Shown one piece after another: positions 12,832-17,986 of a stretch of 17,986 nucleotides of DNA. Position 1 is the stretch's first letter; each line of letters begins with the position of its first letter. Position numbers and translations under genes: made by a program. Source of the DNA: JAUIGE01 sp045106685 (GTDB taxonomy: Bacteria > Bacteroidota > Bacteroidia > J057); contig JBGCFB010000104.1 of NCBI GenBank assembly GCA_045106685.1, positions 1 through 17,986 of the forward strand, given 5' to 3'. The notes under the pieces were generated by a model. That model was given only the letters and a program-made list of their open reading frames with translations, was not told the DNA's origin and made no database searches.

Positions 12832-15420
12832 ATGTCGGAACAGCCCAACAACAATCACGAAAACCAACATCTAGAAGAAGCGTCCAAGCCGGTCTCAGGC
12901 ATGTATCGGGATTATTTTCTCGATTATGCCAGTTATGTGATTCTTGAACGTGCCGTGCCTCGGATCGAAGATGGCCTTAAGCCTGTGCAGCGCCGCATCA
13001 TGCATGCGCTTCGCGAAATTCATGACGGGCGTTTTCACAAAGTTGCCAATGTGATTGGGCAGACGATGCAGTTTCACCCGCACGGTGATGCCGCTATTGG
13101 TGATGCGATGGTTAATTTGGGACAAAAAGACCTCCTACTTGAAACGCAAGGTAACTGGGGCGATTATCGCACTGGAGACAGAGCGGCGGCTGCGCGTTAT
13201 ATAGAGGTGCGCCTTTCTAAGTTTGCCCTCGCGGTAGGCTTTAATCCTGCGATTACAGATTGGCAAGCTTCCTATGATGGCCGTAATAAGGAGCCATTGG
13301 CTTTGCCGATGAAGTTTCCGCTTGTATTGGCGCAGGGAGTTGATGGAATTGCGGTGGGGCTTTCTACCAAAATTTTGCCACACAATTTCAATGAACTTTG
13401 TAAAGCTTCTATTCAGGTTCTGAATGGAAAGAAGCCTAAGCTTATTCCAGACTTTCATGGCGGCGGCATGATCGACGCCTCTGATTATCAGGGAGGTAAG
13501 CGTGGAGGAAAAATTCGCGTGCGCGCTCATATCGAGCAGTTGGACAAAAATACCTTGGTGATCAAGGATGTGCCTTATGGCGTCACGACCTCAACCTTGA
13601 TGGACTCGATCGTAAAGGCAAACGATAAGGGCAAGATCAAGATCAAAAGGGTTACTGATAATACTGCCAAAGATGTAGAAATTCAGGTGGACCTGGCCTC
13701 AGGTGTCTCGCCTGATGTGACCATCGATGCGCTCTACGCATTTACAAGTTGCGAAACCTCCATTTCGCCCAATGCCTGTGTCATCATCGATAGCAAGCCT
13801 CACTTCCTTACCGTGGAAGAGTTGCTGCACATGTCGACTGAGCACACGCGTAATTTGCTGAAGATGGAGCTGGAGGTGAAACTCGCAGCCTTAAAAGAGC
13901 GCTTGTTGTTCTCGTCTTTGGAAAAAATATTCATCGAAAATAGAATTTACCGGGATATCGAGGAATGTGAAACATGGGAAGCGGTTATAGAAACGATTGA
14001 CCGTGGACTCGATCCTTATAAAAAGCTCTTCTATCGCGAGATTACCGAGGAAGACATTGTGCGTTTGACAGAGATTAAGATCAAACGTATTTCAAAATTT
14101 GATGCCTTCAAGGCTGATGAGCAAATCCGTAAACTGGAAGAAGCCATCGCTGAAATTGAGCATCATCTTGCGAATCTCACGGAGTATACCATCAGTCATT
14201 TTGAAAATTTGATGGAGAAATTCGGCAAAGGCCGTGAGCGCCGCACCGAGATTCAATCCTTTGCAAACATTGCAGTTAAGCAGGTTATCATCGCTAATGA
14301 GAAGCTATATGTGAACCGCAAAGACGGCTTTGCGGGCTTTGGCTTGAAACGAAGCGATGAGCCTGAGTTTGTAGCAGATTGCTCTGATATAGACGATATT
14401 ATTGTCTTTAGAAAAGATGGTAAATACCTTGTTACCAGAGTTTCTGAGAAGGCATTTGTGGGGAAAAATATCATTCACATCGATGTCTGGCGCAAAGGCG
14501 ACGACCGCAAGGTGTACCATGCGGTATACCGCGATCCGACCAGCGGCAAGAATTACATCAAACGCTTTGCCGTCACAGCGATCACGCGCGACCGGGAGTA
14601 TGATGTAACGAATGGAGGTAAAGGGGCGAAGCTGCTTTATTTTGAAGCACATGCCAATTCAGAGTCCGAGGTTATTGAAGTGAAGCTTAGCCAAGGCTGT
14701 CGAGCAAAAAAGAAGGTCTTCGAATTTGATTTTGCTACGCTCGCGATCAAAGGACGCGCTTCGCGCGGTAATGTCCTCACCAATTATCCTGTCCAAAGTC
14801 TGAAACAACTTTCGCTCGGAGCATCTACGCTTGGAGGAAGGAAGATTTGGTACGATGAAACAGTCGGCCGAATCAACACAGATGAACGTGGCGTCCTGTT
14901 GGGCGAATTTGATACTGAAGATCGGATTCTGGTTGTGTTTAAAAATGGGTCATACGAACTCACGGATTTCGAGCTCACCAACCGTTACGATGCAAGCAAG
15001 ATTTTTTGGATCAATAAGTTTGACCCAGAGCAGGTTATCACTGCCGTCCATTTTGATGGTGAGCGTAAAGACTGGTATGTCAAGCGCTTTCAGGTAGAGA
15101 CGACAAGTTTGGGCGAAAGCTATTCCTTTGTAAGCGAAGCCAATGGCTCCAAAATAGGTGTGTTAAGCCTTGAGGATGAGCCAGTTGTAACCTTTACTGA
15201 GACAAAAGGAAAAGCTAAAGTTAAAGAAGAAGCTGAGGTAAATCTCACCGAATTTATAGATGTAAAAGGATGGCGTTCACTTGGAAACAAGCTCAGTCGC
15301 TACCCTATCACACGTCTGAAGCTCGCGCCTCCCAAAGTTAAAAAAGTGGAAGAGGAAATCACAGTAGGTGATACGGTAGAATGGAGTGGCGATGATGTTC
15401 AGGGAGAATTGTTCAAATAA
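12832..15420 (+). CDS. parC: ParC, DNA topoisomerase IV subunit A
   Basis: This is the breakage-rejoining subunit of a type IIA topoisomerase, which with ParE decatenates daughter chromosomes. The 862-residue protein keeps the core DYASYVILERAVPRIEDGLK, PVQRRIMHALRE and FHPHGDAAIGDAMV, and the active-site tyrosine Y123 in RAAAARYIEV. The tower and coiled coil run to about 490. The C-terminal part (about 500-800) holds repeated beta-pinwheel blades, for example DDIIVFRKDGKYLVTRVSEKA and DRILVVFKNGSYELTDFE. No gyrase QRRGGKG box is present, and the Bacteroidota ParC-like form of the N-terminal domain supports topoisomerase IV rather than gyrase. The quinolone-region serine of E. coli ParC (S80) aligns with A87, and E84 with D91. 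parE is not in the window. dacB starts 7 bases after the stop, probably in the same transcript. Confidence 0.92.
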   Translation: MSEQPNNNHENQHLEEASKPVSGMYRDYFLDYASYVILERAVPRIEDGLKPVQRRIMHALREIHDGRFHKVANVIGQTMQFHPHGDAAIGDAMVNLGQKDLLLETQGNWGDYRTGDRAAAARYIEVRLSKFALAVGFNPAITDWQASYDGRNKEPLALPMKFPLVLAQGVDGIAVGLSTKILPHNFNELCKASIQVLNGKKPKLIPDFHGGGMIDASDYQGGKRGGKIRVRAHIEQLDKNTLVIKDVPYGVTTSTLMDSIVKANDKGKIKIKRVTDNTAKDVEIQVDLASGVSPDVTIDALYAFTSCETSISPNACVIIDSKPHFLTVEELLHMSTEHTRNLLKMELEVKLAALKERLLFSSLEKIFIENRIYRDIEECETWEAVIETIDRGLDPYKKLFYREITEEDIVRLTEIKIKRISKFDAFKADEQIRKLEEAIAEIEHHLANLTEYTISHFENLMEKFGKGRERRTEIQSFANIAVKQVIIANEKLYVNRKDGFAGFGLKRSDEPEFVADCSDIDDIIVFRKDGKYLVTRVSEKAFVGKNIIHIDVWRKGDDRKVYHAVYRDPTSGKNYIKRFAVTAITRDREYDVTNGGKGAKLLYFEAHANSESEVIEVKLSQGCRAKKKVFEFDFATLAIKGRASRGNVLTNYPVQSLKQLSLGASTLGGRKIWYDETVGRINTDERGVLLGEFDTEDRILVVFKNGSYELTDFELTNRYDASKIFWINKFDPEQVITAVHFDGERKDWYVKRFQVETTSLGESYSFVSEANGSKIGVLSLEDEPVVTFTETKGKAKVKEEAEVNLTEFIDVKGWRSLGNKLSRYPITRLKLAPPKVKKVEEEITVGDTVEWSGDDVQGELFK

Positions 15421-15427
15421 ATAGCGC

Positions 15428-16822
15428 ATGCGTACGATCGCTTTCATTGTGACCTTCTTGGTCGCTTCTTTCCAGCTCCAGTCTCAAACGCTGGCTCAAC
15501 TGGAAGCCCAACCCAATTTGAAATCCTCACAGTGGGGAATCGCTGTGATCGATATTGCCTCTGGCAATATCGTGGGGCAACACGAAGCTGCGCGTATGTT
15601 GAGCACGGCATCCGTGATGAAAGCAGTCACAGCTGCGACAGCATACGATCGTCTGGGAGCAAATTTCCAATTTGATACAGAGCTTAGTCATACAGGAACC
15701 ATCGAATCAAATACATTAAAAGGAGACCTCATTATCAAAGGGAGTGGAGATCCAAGTTTGGGAAGTAATCGATTTCCTGGCGCTTCTTTTCTTGCAAATT
15801 GGGCCGAGAGCCTCAAAATTAAAGGCATTCGAAGTGTAGAAGGCGATATCGTCGCCAATACGTATCTGTGGTCTTCACAAATATCGCCCGGCAGCTGGCC
15901 GTGGAAAGATATGGGCAACTATTATGCTGCTGGTGCTTCCGCACTCAATTATCAGGAGAATTATTACAGCCTTTTTCTAAAAGCCGGGAGTAGGGTAGGA
16001 GCACCCGTTACTGTGTTGCGCACCTTTCCCGAAATGAAAGACATCAAATTTGAATGTGAACTCACCACAGGTTCACGTGGTTCTGGTGATCAAGCCTACA
16101 TTTTTGGCGTGCCATATACGCAAGTCCGGTATCTACGTGGGACTATTCCTTTGGGAGCAAATAGCTTTCACATAAAAGGAGCCATTTCTAATCCTCCGCA
16201 GCATTGCGCTCAGGCTTTTCGTGAGGCACTCGAGCAATGCGGCATCACCGTACAAGGGGAAATTCGTGTAACGCAAGCGATGGTGCCAGCACGTGGCTTA
16301 GATGAAAAACGAAGCCCTACCCTTGATACGCTCATTACAGAAATGAATATGCATAGTATCAATCTGTATGCGGAAGCGCTCCTTAAAAAAGCTTCAGGAG
16401 AGTCTTCCACAGAAGATGCGACAGCATGGCTTGGGCGTTTTTGGAAAGAAAAAGGCGTCCAACATGCTATGCACTTTACCGACGGCTCAGGCCTTTCGGC
16501 TGATAATGCTGCAAGCCCGCTCGCCATCGCAGAGATACTCGCATATGCATCTAAGCAAAGCTATGGCGAGAACCTTCGCAAGAGTTTTCCTGTTGCTGGT
16601 CGCAGCGGAAGTTTGAAGCGCCGCTTTAAAGGCACGGCTGGAGAAGGGCGAATTTTTGCAAAGACCGGCACAACCGGACATGTCCGATCCCTGGCCGGAT
16701 ACATTCACACAAGAAGCGGCAAGCGCTACTCCTTCTGCCTCATGGCAAACCATTTTAACACAAGTGGAGGACGTGTTGCAAGAACATTTGACAGCTATCT
16801 CGCTGGCTTGGCCGCGAAGTGA
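15428..16822 (+). CDS. dacB: D-alanyl-D-alanine carboxypeptidase/endopeptidase (PBP4/DacB, S13 family)
   Basis: This periplasmic penicillin-binding protein trims or opens peptidoglycan cross-links (DD-carboxypeptidase and endopeptidase). It has 464 residues, normal for the S13 family. Residues 1 to about 19 are a signal peptide (TIAFIVTFLVASFQLQSQ). All three penicillin-binding motifs are intact: S62-V-M-K65 in LSTASVMKAVTAAT, S310-I-N312 in MHSINLYAEALLKK, and K412-T-G414 in IFAKTGTTG. Family landmarks GDLIIKGSGDPSLG and FTDGSGLS are also present, and the insertion between SxxK and SxN is of the size typical for DacB. It begins 7 bases after parC with no Shine-Dalgarno sequence, so co-transcription is likely. 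It converges with coaD; only 29 bases separate the two stop codons. Confidence 0.95.
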   Translation: MRTIAFIVTFLVASFQLQSQTLAQLEAQPNLKSSQWGIAVIDIASGNIVGQHEAARMLSTASVMKAVTAATAYDRLGANFQFDTELSHTGTIESNTLKGDLIIKGSGDPSLGSNRFPGASFLANWAESLKIKGIRSVEGDIVANTYLWSSQISPGSWPWKDMGNYYAAGASALNYQENYYSLFLKAGSRVGAPVTVLRTFPEMKDIKFECELTTGSRGSGDQAYIFGVPYTQVRYLRGTIPLGANSFHIKGAISNPPQHCAQAFREALEQCGITVQGEIRVTQAMVPARGLDEKRSPTLDTLITEMNMHSINLYAEALLKKASGESSTEDATAWLGRFWKEKGVQHAMHFTDGSGLSADNAASPLAIAEILAYASKQSYGENLRKSFPVAGRSGSLKRRFKGTAGEGRIFAKTGTTGHVRSLAGYIHTRSGKRYSFCLMANHFNTSGGRVARTFDSYLAGLAAK

Positions 16823-16843
16823 TGAGGGGGATTGAAACTTTGA

Positions 16844-16866
16844 AGTTTACACTATGCATTTTCAAC
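16844..16866. repeat. Extragenic repeat copy A (ACTATGCA type)
   Basis: The stretch around ACACTATGCATTTTCAACT resembles copy B at 17404-17426 (GCACTATGCACTTTTAACT): the shared core ACTATGCA is exact and most flanking positions agree. Copy A overlaps the coaD stop codon. AAACTT (16835-16840) and AAGTTT (16843-16848) just before it could form a small stem. Both copies sit at the 3' end of a minus-strand gene. Confidence 0.5.
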
Positions 16867-17349
16867 TCCTGTAGCTCCCTTCAATCCTTCAACATACTCC
16901 GCAACACCTTCCGGCACCAAGCCTTGAAGCTTACCATCATAGCGAATAACCTCACGCACGATCGTTGACGAAATGTGCTGCGTTTCGGGAAAGCTATGGA
17001 GGTAAATAGTCTCCATGCCAGGAGCGAGGTGCTTATTGATCAAGCTTGTGGGCTGCTCATAGGCCAGATCCGCTGCCGAGCGGATTCCGCGCAGGAGAAA
17101 TTTTGCGCCGTTTTGTTCCGCAAACTTCACCGTTAAGCCCTCATAGGACTGCACCTCTACACCTGCTACATCAGCAAAAGCAATATGGAGCATTTCCATA
17201 CGCTGCGCTTCGGTGAAGCGGTACTGCTTCTTAGAATTGGTGCCTAATGCAACGATTACCTTGTCAAAAATTGCAGCTCCACGTTCGATGATTTCGACGT
17301 GGCCCAGCGTTACGGGATCAAATGAACCGGGAAATATGGCAATTCGCAT
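16852..17349 (-). CDS. coaD: CoaD, phosphopantetheine adenylyltransferase
   Basis: CoaD joins 4'-phosphopantetheine and ATP to make dephospho-CoA, the fourth step of coenzyme A synthesis, in the cytoplasm. The protein is 165 residues, the usual length. The nucleotidyltransferase signature is at the N-terminus (IAIFPGSFDPVTLGH, the TxGH motif). KFLLRGIRSAADLAYE (about 83-98) binds phosphopantetheine, and QHISSTIVREVIRYDG (about 124-139) is the ISSTxxR ATP site. The start ATG leads straight into the first strand. The gene lies 78 bases after sucA on the same strand and may share its transcript; no promoter box was seen between them. Its 3' end carries an extragenic repeat overlapping the stop. 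Confidence 0.97.
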   Translation of the reverse strand: MRIAIFPGSFDPVTLGHVEIIERGAAIFDKVIVALGTNSKKQYRFTEAQRMEMLHIAFADVAGVEVQSYEGLTVKFAEQNGAKFLLRGIRSAADLAYEQPTSLINKHLAPGMETIYLHSFPETQHISSTIVREVIRYDGKLQGLVPEGVAEYVEGLKGATGVENA

Positions 17350-17403
17350 AATCTTATACCAAGCTGTATGAAGTGCTGAGAAAATTCCCCTTTAAACGTT
17401 CAA

Positions 17404-17426
17404 TTTTGCACTATGCACTTTTAACT
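17404..17426. repeat. Extragenic repeat copy B (ACTATGCA type)
   Basis: TTTTGCACTATGCACTTTTAACT ends one base before the last base of the sucA stop region and is the partner of copy A at 16844-16866. GCAC/ATGCAC phrases of this kind look like a short dispersed repeat; only two copies are in the window, so the family status is tentative. Confidence 0.45.
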
Positions 17427-17427
17427 A

Positions 17428-17986
17428 TTAAAAAATAACCCGAGTCTGCTTGCTCTCTTCATCCTGACCTTTTTTGAGATCAAACGCGAGTTCCACTAGC
17501 TGAGCTTGCTCTTCTTCATGCTTGCTATGATAGCCAGTCGCCGGACTTGGGCTTGGCTTACGCGCTATTACCTGGAGCGGCACGTCGGTTACCACGCGCA
17601 TGATGAAGTTCCATGCGCCCATATTGCGAGGCTCTTCCTGCACCCAAACGTACTGCTTGTTGGTGCCATATTTCTTGAAAATCGCTTTCAATTCCTGCAC
17701 AGGAAGTGGGTAGATCTGTTCTACCCTAACGATAGCAACATCTTTGCGCTTTTCAGTTTCTTGCTTTTCAAGCAAGTCGTAATAGATTTTTCCAGAGCAA
17801 AGTAAGACACGTTTTGTGCTACGTGGCTTGATGACTGCATCATCGATCACGGGCTGGAAGCGTGTTCCAGGTCCGAAGTCCTCTACCTTGTTCACAGCCT
17901 TTGGATAGCGAAGGAGTTTTTTAGGAGAAAAAATAACCATCGGAAGACGGAAGTCCCAGGCAAACTGGCGGCGGAATGCATGGAAT
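17428..17986 (-). CDS. sucA: 2-oxoglutarate dehydrogenase E1 component, C-terminal part (runs off the window)
   Basis: About 185 C-terminal residues are present; the frame stays open to the right edge, so the start lies beyond the window. E1 is the thiamine-diphosphate subunit of the 2-oxoglutarate dehydrogenase complex in the TCA cycle. Visible parts include FRRQFAWDFRLPMVIFSPKK at the entry, then the C-terminal E1 domain with RVLLCSGKIYYDLLEKQ, VAIVRVEQIYPLPVQELKAI and YVWVQEEPRNMGAWNFI, and the family's closing region ARKPSPSPATGYHSKHEEEQAQLV. These match SucA rather than the pyruvate or branched-chain E1 subunits. An internal ATG (17938-17940) is not the real start. coaD follows on the same strand. 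Confidence 0.93.
   Translation of the reverse strand, partial: FHAFRRQFAWDFRLPMVIFSPKKLLRYPKAVNKVEDFGPGTRFQPVIDDAVIKPRSTKRVLLCSGKIYYDLLEKQETEKRKDVAIVRVEQIYPLPVQELKAIFKKYGTNKQYVWVQEEPRNMGAWNFIMRVVTDVPLQVIARKPSPSPATGYHSKHEEEQAQLVELAFDLKKGQDEESKQTRVIF

Noticed and set aside
12696..12947. An 83-codon + strand frame over the parC leader
   Set aside because: It starts with TTG, runs through the hairpin and overlaps the parC start in another frame; no family resemblance.

Overview
The window is a stretch of chromosome from a member of the Bacteroidota, probably a Flavobacteriia-like lineage, although the class cannot be fixed from this sequence. The evidence is a secreted protein with a type IX secretion (T9SS) C-terminal sorting domain, a histidine kinase of the TPR plus HisKA_3 type paired with a NarL/LuxR response regulator, starts mostly without Shine-Dalgarno sequences, a few matches to the Bacteroidetes -7 promoter element TAnnTTTG, and many short palindromic extragenic repeats. 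Most genes are housekeeping genes of normal length. I see no phage, insertion sequence, CRISPR array, tRNA or rRNA.

Left part (1-4829, + strand): about 460 bases without a gene hold a cluster of small hairpins (74-254) and then a dyad-rich leader (361-448). Next come a secreted beta-helix protein with a T9SS signal (464-2116), a NarL-type response regulator (2266-2916) and its overlapping TPR sensor kinase (2913-4829). The kinase and regulator form a translationally coupled two-component system. The beta-helix protein is a neighbour that it may or may not control.

Middle part (5065-10440, - strand): ruvC (Holliday junction resolvase), a 200-base repeat block laid out in a 40-base register, pheT (phenylalanyl-tRNA synthetase beta chain), an intrinsic terminator, and a large membrane-anchored PpiD/SurA-like peptidyl-prolyl isomerase.

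Right part: hemG (HemY-type flavin protoporphyrinogen/coproporphyrinogen oxidase, +) converges on a small DoxX-like membrane protein (-). A 329-base structured intergenic region follows, then parC (topoisomerase IV subunit A, +) with dacB (D-Ala-D-Ala carboxypeptidase/endopeptidase, +) 7 bases downstream, probably one transcript. coaD (-) and the C-terminal part of sucA (-, running off the right edge) close the window.

I do not find a clear new multi-gene system. The most interesting material is intergenic: the nested inverted repeats ahead of the T9SS gene, a 16-bp perfect hairpin with a T-run in the parC leader, the 40-base-register array between ruvC and pheT, a palindrome over the predicted doxX promoter, and several families of short extragenic repeats at gene ends.
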